The notes under the pieces: generated by a model
Told to the model about the DNA's origin: nothing
Database searches by the model: none
Seen by the model: the letters and a program-made list of their open reading frames with translations, nothing else
Assembly (NCBI GenBank): GCA_947165675.1
Contig: CAMVBJ010000027.1
Location: 1 to 46,301, forward strand
Source: an uncultured Prevotellaceae bacterium
Lineage (GTDB): Bacteria > Bacteroidota > Bacteroidia > Bacteroidales > Muribaculaceae
Length of the DNA: 46,301 bases
Reading direction: 5' to 3'
Part shown: in pieces, positions 24,263 to 32,592 of the stretch
Layout of the letters: every line of letters starts with the position of its first letter
Numbering within the stretch: position 1 is the first letter of the stretch
Translations under genes and position numbers: made by a program

Positions 24263-24325
24263 GCGAGCTTTGCTCGCTTTTTAGGCTATAAGGTTATAGG
24301 CTATAGGTTATAGGCTTGAGCTATT
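24263..24325. repeat. Hairpin GCGAGC/GCTCGC followed by TATAGG-type repeats
   Basis: GCGAGC (24263-24268), TTT, GCTCGC (24272-24277), then TTTTTAGG and five degenerate copies of a TATAGG(C/T) unit to about 24320. The stem has a T-run on the plus strand although no plus-strand gene ends here. The rest of the 338-nt gap holds the fabG promoter and the glyA terminator. Confidence 0.55.
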
Positions 24326-24420
24326 TCTTGCGAACGTCTAAAGCCTTTTAATAATTACCGCAAATATCATCACTTCTCTGTTAAGATTCAACAATTTTGA
24401 CAAAAACTTCGTGACGAGAT

Positions 24421-24458
24421 AAAAGCATCCGCACTCTCATCAATTAGAGTACGGATGC
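24421..24458 (-). terminator. Terminator of glyA
   Basis: Read on the minus strand, GCATCCGTACTCT pairs with AGAGTGCGGATGC (24458-24446 with 24437-24425, one mismatch), followed by TTTT. Confidence 0.75.
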
Positions 24459-24517
24459 CATCTTAAAGATATCTTAGTGCCTTCGCGACTTAGCGTGAGG
24501 CTAAAGAGATCGAGGGC

Positions 24518-25798
24518 TTACCAGGCGAACATGGGATAGTCCTTCATCATCTCGTTGACCTTGCCACGAACGGCGGCGATCACTGCCTCGTCCTCGGGAG
24601 CACGCAGAACGGTGTCGATGAGCTCGACGATGTCGCCCATCTTGTCCTCCTTGAGGCCACGGGTGGTGATGGCGGGGGTGCCCAGACGCAGACCGCTGGT
24701 CTGGAAGGCGCTGCGGTCGTCGAAGGGAACCATGTTCTTGTTGACGGTGATGTCGGCAGCGACGAGGGCAGCCTCGGCCACCTTACCGGTCAACTCGGGA
24801 TACTTGGTGCGCAGGTCAACCAGCATGCAGTGGTTGTCGGTACCGCCTGAGCAGATCTTGTAACCCTTGTCGATGAGGGCCTGAGCCATAGCGGCGGCGT
24901 TGGTGCGCACCTGGATGGCGTAGTCCTTGAACGAGGGCTGCAGGATCTCGCCGAAGGCGACAGCCTTAGCAGCGATCACGTGCTCCAGGGGACCGCCCTG
25001 CACGCCGGGGAAGACGGCGCTGTCGAGCAGCGACGACATCTTGCGGATGACGCCCTTCTTGGTGGTCTTGCCCCAGGGGTTGTCAAAGTCCTTACCCAGC
25101 AGGATGATACCGCCACGGGGACCACGCAGGGTCTTGTGGGTGGTACTGGTCACGATGTGGGCATACTTCAAGGGGTTCTTCAACAGACCGGCGGCGATCA
25201 AGCCAGCGGGGTGAGCCATGTCGATCATGAGCAGGGCGCCGACGCTGTCGGCAATCTTGCGCATACGCTCATAGTCCCACTCGCGGCTGTAGGCGCTGGC
25301 ACCACCAACGATCAGCTTGGGACGCTCGCGCTGTGCCACCTCTTCCATCTGGTCATAGTCCACCAGGTTGGTGTCGGGGGTTACATTATATTCGCAAGCC
25401 TGGAACATCAGGCCCGAGAAGTTAACGGGGCTACCGTGTGACAGGTGACCACCATGAGCCAGATTCAGACCCATGAACTTGTCACCAGGCTTGAGGCAAG
25501 CCATGAACACGGCCATATTGGCCTGTGCGCCCGAGTGGGGCTGCACGTTAACATACTCGGCATCAAAGATCTGTTTCAGACGCTCGATGGCGACATTCTC
25601 GCTCTCGTCAACGCACTGGCAACCGCCATAGTAGCGGTGGCCAGGATAACCCTCGGCATACTTGTTGGTGAGGCAGCTGCCCATAGCCTGCATGACCTGG
25701 TCGCTCACGAAGTTCTCACTGGCGATGAGCTCAATGCCGTGTTGCTGACGCTGATGTTCACGCTCGATGATGTCAAAAATCACTTTGTCTCGTTCCAT
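24518..25798 (-). CDS. glyA: Serine hydroxymethyltransferase
   Basis: A PLP enzyme interconverting serine and glycine and loading one-carbon units on tetrahydrofolate. 426 residues. Seen: [10 protein letters not shown] near the start, [30 protein letters not shown], the PLP lysine in [14 protein letters not shown] (THKTLRGP is invariant), and [16 protein letters not shown] near the C-terminus. It lies 48 nt downstream of the flavin reductase gene on the same strand, with no TAnnTTTG box in the gap, so the pair is likely co-transcribed. A terminator follows at 24421-24458. Confidence 0.97.
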   Translation of the reverse strand: MERDKVIFDIIEREHQRQQHGIELIASENFVSDQVMQAMGSCLTNKYAEGYPGHRYYGGCQCVDESENVAIERLKQIFDAEYVNVQPHSGAQANMAVFMACLKPGDKFMGLNLAHGGHLSHGSPVNFSGLMFQACEYNVTPDTNLVDYDQMEEVAQRERPKLIVGGASAYSREWDYERMRKIADSVGALLMIDMAHPAGLIAAGLLKNPLKYAHIVTSTTHKTLRGPRGGIILLGKDFDNPWGKTTKKGVIRKMSSLLDSAVFPGVQGGPLEHVIAAKAVAFGEILQPSFKDYAIQVRTNAAAMAQALIDKGYKICSGGTDNHCMLVDLRTKYPELTGKVAEAALVAADITVNKNMVPFDDRSAFQTSGLRLGTPAITTRGLKEDKMGDIVELIDTVLRAPEDEAVIAAVRGKVNEMMKDYPMFAW

Positions 25799-25846
25799 TG
25801 ATTTTTTAGTTTAATGGTTAAAGTTTAATGTTTAAAGATATATTAG

Positions 25847-26419
25847 TTATTTTTTGGGTTTCTTGCGGACCGACCAGCCGAAGTGACCTAATTCCTCACC
25901 CAAGCCATAGTAGTGGCCATGGCAATAGGTGATCAAGTCGGCAGCCTTGAGGTCGAGGGCACCAGTCTGGGGGTCGATATAGCGGTCGTCGGCGATGACG
26001 TTCATCACCTCGCCGATGAACATGTCGTGAGTACCCAGGCGCATGATGTCCCTAACGCGGCACTCTACACTCACAGGCGCCTCCTGAATGTAAGGAGCCG
26101 CCACGGTCTCGCCCTTGACGGGAGTGAGCGCCATCTCGCGCCACTTGTCATAGTCACGCCCCGAACGCACACCACACCAGTCGGTGGCACGCGCCAGGTC
26201 ACGGGTTGTCAGGTTGAGCGTGAAAGCCATGTTGCGCTCCACAATGCCGTGGCTGTGGCGCTCGGGCCTGATGGAAACATAGCACAGCGCCGGATCGCTG
26301 CAGATGGTACCCGTCCATGCTGCCGTGAAGACGTTATATTCCTCGGGCGATGCCCCGCAACTGACCAGCAGCGCGGGCAGCGGGTATATCATGGTTCCAG
26401 GTCTCCAGTTCTGTTTCAT
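25847..26419 (-). CDS. Flavin reductase family protein
   Basis: An FMN-binding split-barrel protein of 190 residues. MIYPLPALLVSCGA at the N-terminus, NVFTAAWTGTICSDPALCYVSIRPERHSH, and FTLNLTTRDLARATDWCG are typical of flavin reductase-like (DIM6/NTAB) proteins that reduce flavin with NAD(P)H. The specific partner is unknown. Start at ATG 26419; the codon before the upstream frame opening is TTG. It heads a probable two-gene unit with glyA. Confidence 0.88.
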   Translation of the reverse strand: MKQNWRPGTMIYPLPALLVSCGASPEEYNVFTAAWTGTICSDPALCYVSIRPERHSHGIVERNMAFTLNLTTRDLARATDWCGVRSGRDYDKWREMALTPVKGETVAAPYIQEAPVSVECRVRDIMRLGTHDMFIGEVMNVIADDRYIDPQTGALDLKAADLITYCHGHYYGLGEELGHFGWSVRKKPKK

Positions 26420-26439
26420 GCTCAATATGCAATTTGCGG

Positions 26440-26447
26440 CAAAGGTA
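26440..26447 (-). promoter_or_regulatory. -7 element TACCTTTG for the flavin reductase-glyA unit
   Basis: Forward CAAAGGTA, 20 nt before the ATG at 26419 on the minus strand. Confidence 0.7.
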
Positions 26448-26574
26448 ATGCTTTTTTTTAGATAATAGAGAAAAGTGAATAGAGAATAATTTTTAATTTT
26501 TCAAGTCAGTGAAAAAATGGCAAGGTGTTAATAACTTTCTTGATAGTAATGATTGCCACAGTGACAAAAAAGCT

Positions 26575-26582
26575 TAATTTTG
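26575..26582 (+). promoter_or_regulatory. -7 element TAATTTTG for the first kinase gene
   Basis: Matches TAnnTTTG, 34 nt before the GTG start at 26617. TTGC at 26553 may serve as -33. Confidence 0.6.
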
Positions 26583-26616
26583 TGGTTTGTAAAACAACCT
26601 ATCAATCAACTGAACC

Positions 26617-27243
26617 GTGCACATCGTTATAGCAGGAAATATCGGGAGCGGAAAATCCACCTTAGCCGAGATGCTTGCCAAGCATTATGGTTGGGAGCCC
26701 TTTATGGAACCCGTGGTGGATAATCCCTACCTGAGCGACTACTATCAGGACATCAAGCGGTGGTCGTTTGCCCTGGAGGTGTTCTTCCTGAAGCAGCGCT
26801 TCAAGGACATCCTGGGCATCAACGCCAGCGACAAGACCATCATCCAGGACCGCAGCATCTTTGAGGGCGTGTACATCTTCACGGCCAACAACCACGACAT
26901 GGGCAACATGGATGACCGCGATTTTGAGACCTATATGGAACTGTTCGAGCAGATGATGACCATCGTGCGTCTGCCCGACCTGATGATCTACCTGCGCTCG
27001 AGTGTGCCCCACCTGGTGGACAACATCCGCAAGCGTGGGCGCGACTACGAGCAGACGATGCCCCTAAAGTACTTGTCGAACCTCAACGAGCGCTATGAGG
27101 AGTTTGTGATGCAGACCTATAAGGGCCGCAAACTCGTCATCGACGTTGACGACATGGACTACAAGAACCGTCCCGAGGACTTTGCTGCCATCGTCAATAA
27201 AATCGACGCGACGATGTTCGGCATCTTCGGGCCACTGGACTAA
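26617..27243 (+). CDS. Deoxynucleoside kinase, first of a tandem pair
   Basis: An ATP-dependent kinase phosphorylating deoxynucleosides for dNTP salvage, 208 residues. The P-loop GNIGSGKST is at residues 7-15. The EP of FMEPVVDNPYL, RWSFALEVFFLKQRF, the DRS motif of IIQDRSIFEG (substrate-binding ERS/DRS), and the lid arginines in RKRGRDYEQ are present. The start codon is GTG (26617), supported by the conserved HIVIAGNIGSGK. The paralogue follows after 107 nt. The pair may divide substrates (purine versus pyrimidine deoxynucleosides), but specificity cannot be read from the sequence. Confidence 0.93.
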   Translation: MHIVIAGNIGSGKSTLAEMLAKHYGWEPFMEPVVDNPYLSDYYQDIKRWSFALEVFFLKQRFKDILGINASDKTIIQDRSIFEGVYIFTANNHDMGNMDDRDFETYMELFEQMMTIVRLPDLMIYLRSSVPHLVDNIRKRGRDYEQTMPLKYLSNLNERYEEFVMQTYKGRKLVIDVDDMDYKNRPEDFAAIVNKIDATMFGIFGPLD

Positions 27244-27345
27244 GGTCTTTAAGGACTTTAAGGACTCTAAGGACTCTAAGGACCTTAAGGACCTTAACAA
27301 CAGACGACTGAAAACTGACAACTGACAACTGACAACTAAAAAACT
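27241..27345. repeat. Short tandem repeats between the two kinase genes
   Basis: Five to six degenerate copies of a 9-10-nt TAAGGAC(T/C)(T/C) unit (27249-27295), then three perfect copies of CTGACAA (27314-27334), then A-rich AACTAAAA units. No promoter box was seen, so the second kinase is probably transcribed from the first. Confidence 0.75.
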
Positions 27346-27350
27346 AAAAT

Positions 27351-27983
27351 ATGCATATCGCAGTAGCAGGAAACATCGGCAGCGGCAAGACGACCTTGAC
27401 CAAGCTGCTTGCCAAGCACTACGGGTGGAGCCCGCGGTTTGAGCCAGTGGACAACAACCCTTATCTGGAGGACTTCTATGCCGACATGTCGCGCTGGTCA
27501 TTCAACTTGCAGATCTACTTCCTGAACAAGCGCTTCAAGGAAGTGGTCGAGATCTCGCAGAGCGATGCCAACATCATCCAGGACCGCACCATCTATGAGG
27601 ACGCGTGCATCTTTGCGCCCAACCTGCATGGTCAGGGCCACATGAGCGACCGCGACTTCAACAACTACAAGGACCTGTTTGAGCTGATGATGTCGCTCGT
27701 CAAGATGCCGGACTTGATGATTTACATCCGCTCCACCATCCCCAACCTGGTGCAGCAGATCCAGAAGCGTGGCCGTGACTACGAGCAGACCATGCGTCTG
27801 GACTATCTGGAGGGCCTGAACAAGCGCTACGAGGAGTGGATAGCCGACTACAAGGGCAACCTGGTCATCATCAACGGCGACGAAGTCAAGTTTGGCGACA
27901 AGCCCGAGGACTTCCAGCTCGTGTGTGACAAGATCGACGCCAACCTCTACGGCATCTTCTCCCCCTTCAACCAGCAACGGTAA
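27351..27983 (+). CDS. Deoxynucleoside kinase, second of a tandem pair
   Basis: A paralogue of the preceding gene, 210 residues. GNIGSGKTT (P-loop), RFEPVDNNPYLEDFYADMSRW, IIQDRTIYED (DRT in place of DRS) and RGRDYEQTMRLDYL match the fold throughout. Differences cluster in the segment after DRT/S (YEDACIFAPNLHGQGHMSD versus FEGVYIFTANNHDMGNMDD), which lines the base-binding pocket in this family. This suggests different nucleoside preferences. ATG start at 27351. Confidence 0.93.
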   Translation: MHIAVAGNIGSGKTTLTKLLAKHYGWSPRFEPVDNNPYLEDFYADMSRWSFNLQIYFLNKRFKEVVEISQSDANIIQDRTIYEDACIFAPNLHGQGHMSDRDFNNYKDLFELMMSLVKMPDLMIYIRSTIPNLVQQIQKRGRDYEQTMRLDYLEGLNKRYEEWIADYKGNLVIINGDEVKFGDKPEDFQLVCDKIDANLYGIFSPFNQQR

Positions 27984-28069
27984 GGGCAGGAAGCATGGTC
28001 TAAAACCATTATTTTTGACCGTTCCCGTATATTTTTTTATAAAACTGCGGGAAAGCAGAAACATTTGCT

Positions 28070-28077
28070 TAACTTTG
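28070..28077 (+). promoter_or_regulatory. -7 element TAACTTTG for the C10 protease gene
   Basis: Canonical box. Transcription would start near 28084, giving a leader of about 114 nt that contains the hairpin at 28108-28145. Confidence 0.6.
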
Positions 28078-28107
28078 CCATCGCATAGAAGGCGTGGCGG
28101 AAATATC

Positions 28108-28145
28108 ATCTGCAACAAACGTTGACGCGCGTTGCAGATTTTTTG
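28108..28145 (+). terminator. Terminator-like hairpin inside the C10 protease leader
   Basis: ATCTGCAAC (28108-28116) pairs exactly with GTTGCAGAT (28131-28139), followed by six T. It lies between the promoter and the gene, not after a gene. An outer pair, CGTGGC (28093-28098) with GCCACG (28147-28152), could form around it. This is the layout of a transcription attenuator. Confidence 0.55.
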
Positions 28146-28197
28146 TGCCACGTTAAAGTGCATGATGACTACAACCCAATGTTATAACTACCGCATT

Positions 28198-30561
28198 ATG
28201 AAGAAGATTCTGTTTCTCTCCACATTGATGCTTGCAGCGATGCAGGCGATGGGTGCCGACGTTGACCTGGCTACCGCCCAAGAAGCTGCTTGGCAATTCG
28301 CACAAGGCAAAGCCGTCAAAACGGGCGGCCGACACATGGCACCCTCGACAGCCAGCCATGTGCAATTGATCCACGCCGAACGCAATGCGACAAACGCCGG
28401 CAAAAATGCCTACTACATCTTTAATACCGACGATAGCTACATCATTGTGGCAGGTGACGACCGCGCCCAGGACATCCTGGCGTGGGGCGACAAGCCACTG
28501 GACATGAACAATATACCCGAGGCCATGCAGTTCTGGCTGGATGGCTACAAGCAGCAGATGGAATACTTGCAAGCTCATCCCGGAATGGTGGTTGAACAGG
28601 GAAACAAACCCGCAACCGCCGGGCGTGTGGGCGACATCAGCCCGCTGCTCACCGCATTGTGGGACCAGGGCTACCCCTACTACAACCAGTGCCCCGTGAG
28701 CAACGGCGAATACTGCTTGACGGGTTGTCCCGCCACCTCGCTGTCGATGGTGTTCTATTACTGGAAATACCCTACTGGCCCCACCCCAACGATCCCAGGT
28801 TACTGGACGAGTAGCCTGAACCTGCACCTGGACGCGCTGCCCTCGACGACATTTGACTGGGACAACATGCTGGACCGCTACCGTGGAGGTTACAACACGA
28901 CTCAGGCCAACGCTGTGGCCAAGCTGATGCGCTATGTGGGACAGGCCGAGGAGATGGACTACACGCCCAGCGCCAGCGGCTCCTATGGCGAGAACATCCT
29001 CGAGACGGTGAAACTGTTCGGCTACGACCAGGATGCCCGCATTATCTACAAGTCATACTGGGGCGGCAGCGACATCTACAGTGACGACCAGTGGGCCGCC
29101 ATCATCCAGGACGAGCTGGACGCCCGCCGACCCATCGTGATGTGTGCCTACGGTCCTGGAATGGGCGGATTGTCGGGACATGCGTTCAATATCGACGGCT
29201 ATGACACCGACGATGACACCTATCACATCAACTGGGGATGGAGCGGCTCGGGCAACGCCTACTTTGCGCTCAACGCCTTCAGAGGGGGCAGCACCACTTA
29301 TAGTATGTACCAGCAACTGATATTGGGCATCGAGCCACCTGCTACAGTACCCACCATTAAAACAAACACCACCAAGGTGAAGATGCCGGGCGTCGTCGAG
29401 AAGAGTTCTAAGTCATCCTTCACCGTCAAGGGAAAACTACTCACCAGTGGAATCACCCTCAAGCTCAATGACAATAGCGGAGCTTACAGCCTGAGCACCA
29501 CCAACATCAGCAGGAATGAAGCCGCTTACGGCAAAACCGTCACCATCACCTACAAACCCACTGCAGTGGGCAATCACTCGGCTACCATCACCCTGAGTAG
29601 CGAGGGGGCTAATGATGTGACTATCAACGTCAACGGTACAGCGAGGTTAGAAACCTATAACCCCATCTTGCTGGAGGCCACCGACATCAACGCAAATTCG
29701 TTCAAAATCGGCTGGAACGATGCCACTCCCGCCCACAATGTAGATTGCTATTGCGTGCAGATGATCCCTGTCGAGTTCAGTGAGGTGAGGTTGCAAGACT
29801 CGTGGACCGGGATTGAGTCAACAAGCAGCAATCCCCAAGACATGGGCAAGCGTCTGGACGAAATTACTGCCGTCGATGGCTGGACGGGAAGCAAGGTATT
29901 CTGTGGCAACGGATATCTGCGCCTCGGCAATGGCAATGCTAAGGGCTGGATTGAGACACCTGCTATCGATGTCCATGACAGCAATGGCCATATCACTGTA
30001 AAACTGCACGCCAAGGCTGCCGGTGCCGACATCAGTTCGCTCCTGAACATCACTTGTGGCGACAACGACACGACCGTGGTGATTACTGCCGACGTAGAAG
30101 AGTATTGCGTGATGCTGCCCTGTGACTCCTATATGCCCGCCAAGGTGCGCGTCGGGAACGTCGTGAGCAGCAAACGCGTGCTGCTCTATGACATGGAAGT
30201 GCTGTCGGGCAACGATTACACCCCGCTGGACTACAACAAGGCGGTCTATTATGAAGGCATCACCGAGAAGTCGCTTGAGCTGAACAATGTCAAGCCCATG
30301 AGTTATGCACTCAGCGTCAAGGCCACCTATGCCGACGGTACGGAATCGGACTGGAGCAACATGGTGCGCGTGAATATCAACTGGGCAACTGGTGACGTGA
30401 ACCATGACGGCGAAATCAACATCGCCGACGTCAATGCAACGCTCGACCTGATCATGGGTGGGCATATTTCAGCATCAAGCGTCGCCAGCAACGACGTCAA
30501 TGGCGACGGCGAGGTCAATATCGCCGACGTCAATGCAATTATTGACCGCATCATGCAATAA
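28198..30561 (+). CDS. C10-family (streptopain-like) cysteine protease with dockerin-like C-terminus
   Basis: A secreted protease of 787 residues. The signal peptide ends near residue 20 (MGA). An inhibitory propeptide (about 21-145) has the Spi-type motif NAYYIFNTDDSYIIVAGDDRAQDILAW (seen as short blocks). The mature catalytic domain has Cys177 in CLTGCPATSLSM and His328 in LSGHAFNIDGYD, then HINWGWSGSGNAYF. An Ig-like domain (about 400-480) and a fibronectin/jelly-roll-like region (about 490-700) follow. The end (about 725-787) has two dockerin-type loops, GDVNHDGEINIADVNA and DVNGDGEVNIADVNA. Relatives include SpeB, interpain A and Bacteroides bfp proteases. Start at ATG 28198 rather than 28132, which lies before the leader hairpin end. 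Confidence 0.93.
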   Translation: MKKILFLSTLMLAAMQAMGADVDLATAQEAAWQFAQGKAVKTGGRHMAPSTASHVQLIHAERNATNAGKNAYYIFNTDDSYIIVAGDDRAQDILAWGDKPLDMNNIPEAMQFWLDGYKQQMEYLQAHPGMVVEQGNKPATAGRVGDISPLLTALWDQGYPYYNQCPVSNGEYCLTGCPATSLSMVFYYWKYPTGPTPTIPGYWTSSLNLHLDALPSTTFDWDNMLDRYRGGYNTTQANAVAKLMRYVGQAEEMDYTPSASGSYGENILETVKLFGYDQDARIIYKSYWGGSDIYSDDQWAAIIQDELDARRPIVMCAYGPGMGGLSGHAFNIDGYDTDDDTYHINWGWSGSGNAYFALNAFRGGSTTYSMYQQLILGIEPPATVPTIKTNTTKVKMPGVVEKSSKSSFTVKGKLLTSGITLKLNDNSGAYSLSTTNISRNEAAYGKTVTITYKPTAVGNHSATITLSSEGANDVTINVNGTARLETYNPILLEATDINANSFKIGWNDATPAHNVDCYCVQMIPVEFSEVRLQDSWTGIESTSSNPQDMGKRLDEITAVDGWTGSKVFCGNGYLRLGNGNAKGWIETPAIDVHDSNGHITVKLHAKAAGADISSLLNITCGDNDTTVVITADVEEYCVMLPCDSYMPAKVRVGNVVSSKRVLLYDMEVLSGNDYTPLDYNKAVYYEGITEKSLELNNVKPMSYALSVKATYADGTESDWSNMVRVNINWATGDVNHDGEINIADVNATLDLIMGGHISASSVASNDVNGDGEVNIADVNAIIDRIMQ

Positions 30562-30585
30562 TCCACTACCAAGCCAAGACGATCA

Positions 30586-30624
30586 ACGGGGCGGGACATC
30601 CATAAAAGTCCTGCCCCGTTTTGT
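30586..30624 (+). terminator. Intrinsic terminator
   Basis: ACGGGGCGGGAC (30586-30597) pairs with GTCCTGCCCCGT (30608-30619) with one G-T pair, then TTTGTTG. Confidence 0.8.
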
Positions 30625-30646
30625 TGGGCAATTCGGAGTTTTGTGG

Positions 30647-30654
30647 TACTTTTG
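30647..30654 (+). promoter_or_regulatory. -7 element TACTTTTG directly before the 179-aa gene
   Basis: Only four bases separate this box from the GTG at 30659, so the mRNA should be leaderless. TTGG at 30624-30627, 19 nt upstream, may be the -33 element. Confidence 0.6.
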
Positions 30655-30658
30655 CGCC

Positions 30659-31198
30659 GTGATTGGCAAGAAGGCAATCGGGCTACTGGCGGCGATGGCA
30701 GTGAGTGTGCTGCCTTCACTGGCCCAAGTGAGCATCGACCACTACAGGGACGACGGCTCGCGTTACGTGTGCTCACAGCAGGAGGTACTGTACGATGATT
30801 TCTTCCACACGGCACGCTTTGCCATTTCCGCTACCGCTAATCCCGGGGGACTGCTGACCTTTGCCCTCGAAGTAACCTATGACGAGGGAATGCTCCACGT
30901 GAATGAGGGCGACAGCCTGACGCTCGTGCTGCGTGGCGGTGCCCACATCGTGCTCAAGACCGACCACGACGTGACCCGGTCGGACATTGTCAAGCGCCAC
31001 TACCGCACCTACAACGACTACTACATCACCTGCCACTACCCCATCAACAATTATGACATCCAGCGCATCACTCGCAACCGAGTCACCAAACTGTCGGTCC
31101 AAACGCAACAAATGACGTTTGACCGCAAGCTGGACAAATTCCAGGATCGGTTCAGGCGTCAGTTCACCGCACTTTACCGATACTTGATGGGGAATTAA
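30659..31198 (+). CDS. Secreted hypothetical protein, 179 aa, GTG start
   Basis: The frame is open much further upstream, but GTG at 30659 gives a proper signal peptide (MIGKKAIGLLAAMAVSVLPS, cleavage after LAQ) and sits just after a promoter box. The mature part of about 155 residues has alternating hydrophobic strands, one TYDEGMLHVNEGD segment, LVLRGGAHIVLKT, and a basic C-terminal helix (DRFRRQFTALYRYLMG). I do not recognise the family. It lies behind a C10 protease; inhibitors of such proteases are often encoded next door and are small secreted beta-rich proteins, so that is one possibility. It has a separate promoter. Confidence 0.75.
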   Translation: MIGKKAIGLLAAMAVSVLPSLAQVSIDHYRDDGSRYVCSQQEVLYDDFFHTARFAISATANPGGLLTFALEVTYDEGMLHVNEGDSLTLVLRGGAHIVLKTDHDVTRSDIVKRHYRTYNDYYITCHYPINNYDIQRITRNRVTKLSVQTQQMTFDRKLDKFQDRFRRQFTALYRYLMGN

Positions 31199-31206
31199 AC
31201 GTCAAG

Positions 31207-31282
31207 GAGAAAACAATAAGTACAATAAATACTAAATCACCATCTTTGGCAGATTAGTATTTATTGTACTTATTGTTTTCTC
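31207..31282. terminator. 29-bp perfect inverted repeat between convergent genes
   Basis: 31207-31235 (starting GAGAAAACAATAAG) is the exact reverse complement of 31254-31282, with an 18-nt loop whose ends (ATC/GAT) can also pair. It stands between the stop of the 179-aa gene and the stop of the convergent M23 gene. A bidirectional terminator is the simplest reading, but a 29-bp perfect A+T-rich stem is unusually long for that. Confidence 0.65.
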
Positions 31283-31309
31283 TTTACCTTCTACGGGTCT
31301 CGGGTGCAA

Positions 31310-32332
31310 TTACTTGACGCGGAGAACCTTGCCAGCAGTTACGTTGTCATCAGTCATGCCGTTGAGCTTCTTGAGTTGGGCAACGGTCATTCCATTTTCC
31401 TTAGCAATCTTAGTTAGGTTATCACCCTGACGCACCTGATAGGTCGAACGGCTGTCGTTGCGGCTCTCCTTGGTGGACTTGCGGGTGCTTGCCACGGGGC
31501 GGTCTTTCTTGTTGTCTCGGGCCTTCCTGGCGGTCTCTTTTTCGTCGGCTTGCTCGCTCCTCTTAGCAGCGGCATAGCGCTTGCTGGGAGCATAATCGCG
31601 AGCCTTGGTATAAGAGCTTTTAGAGAAGGTGTAGCTATCGGTGTGGGTGCAGCGGTTGTCGAAGTCGAAGATAGCCTCAGGGTTGATGGCATATCCCATA
31701 AAGCGGGTCTCGAAGTGCAGGTGCGGTCCCGTGCTGCGACCCGTGTTTCCGCTCAATGCAATGGGCTGACCGGCCTTGACATACTGATCGGGCTTGACGA
31801 GGAAACGTGACAAGTGACCATAAACGGTCTCCAGGCCGTTCTCATGACGCACGATCACATAGAAACCGTAACCGCCACGCTCAAAGCGGGTCAGACGCAC
31901 ACGGCCGGAGAATGCCGAATAAACTGTATCGCCTATTGCCGAGCGCAAGTCAACACCCTTGTGGGTTCGACCAAACTGGGGTCGGTAACCATAGTGGCTG
32001 GTCACATAGTTACCCCTGATGGGCATTACGTAGTGACGAACGTCAAGCACCTTGGTGTTAGGCACATTGGCATCCTTATAGCAGTTAACGAGATTGCTAT
32101 CCCAACCCTCGGTGTAAATATCGGGCTCAGGCTCGCATTCCTCATAAAGGTCGGCAGCATATTTCTGAGCTTCCTGCACACGAATCTGGTCTTTCACGCG
32201 ATTCTGTTTAGCGAGCAGGTTGCTATGCATCTTGCTGTAGGTTGAGGCAGACTGGAGATTCTGAGCAGTCGTGCCAAACGCACAAAAAGTTATCGCCGCC
32301 AAGGCGACATATAATTTCTTTTTTATATTCAT
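31310..32332 (-). CDS. M23-family metallopeptidase with C-terminal LysM domain
   Basis: A periplasmic peptidoglycan endopeptidase, or an amidase-activating relative, of 340 residues. The signal peptide ends near residue 23 (TTAQ). The catalytic domain (about 95-215) contains GYRPQFGRTHKGVDL with the HxxxD zinc pair, GLETVYGHLSR, and TGRSTGPHLHFETR with the HxH zinc ligand, so all metal ligands are intact. A basic low-complexity linker (about 235-290) follows, then one LysM (about 293-340: YQVRQGDNLTKIAKENGMTV) for glycan binding. A TACCTTTG box lies 41 nt upstream. Confidence 0.95.
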   Translation of the reverse strand: MNIKKKLYVALAAITFCAFGTTAQNLQSASTYSKMHSNLLAKQNRVKDQIRVQEAQKYAADLYEECEPEPDIYTEGWDSNLVNCYKDANVPNTKVLDVRHYVMPIRGNYVTSHYGYRPQFGRTHKGVDLRSAIGDTVYSAFSGRVRLTRFERGGYGFYVIVRHENGLETVYGHLSRFLVKPDQYVKAGQPIALSGNTGRSTGPHLHFETRFMGYAINPEAIFDFDNRCTHTDSYTFSKSSYTKARDYAPSKRYAAAKRSEQADEKETARKARDNKKDRPVASTRKSTKESRNDSRSTYQVRQGDNLTKIAKENGMTVAQLKKLNGMTDDNVTAGKVLRVK

Positions 32333-32372
32333 TCTTAGGTAATTTTCTAAGTCAGTTGTTTTTAAGAACGTT

Positions 32373-32380
32373 CAAAGGTA
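32373..32380 (-). promoter_or_regulatory. -7 element TACCTTTG for the M23 gene
   Basis: Forward CAAAGGTA on the complementary strand, 41 nt before the ATG at 32332. Confidence 0.65.
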
Positions 32381-32592
32381 GTCATTTATTTTGGAACGAC
32401 TTGACTTTACTGTGCTAAAAAGTGTAAAGTATGGTTTCGATATCTAAACAAAATTACACAATTATCTAAAAATCAACCAACTAAAAAATTCACAAATGCA
32501 AACAGTTTTGAATCCAAAATTTAGGTTTCTCCCACTTATAGGGCATCAACTGACGCAATAGAGCCACGGCATGGCGCCACACGCTCAACCCG

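Noticed and set aside
28132-28197. Earlier start for the C10 protease
   Set aside because: The extra residues begin inside the terminator-like hairpin and would bury the signal peptide.
30458-30658. Upstream extension of the 179-aa gene
   Set aside because: It overlaps the protease C-terminus and reads through a strong terminator. The GTG at 30659 gives a clean signal peptide.
30753-31198. The 179-aa protein as a confirmed protease inhibitor
   Set aside because: There is no sequence motif to support it, only position. It is kept as a hypothesis in the findings.
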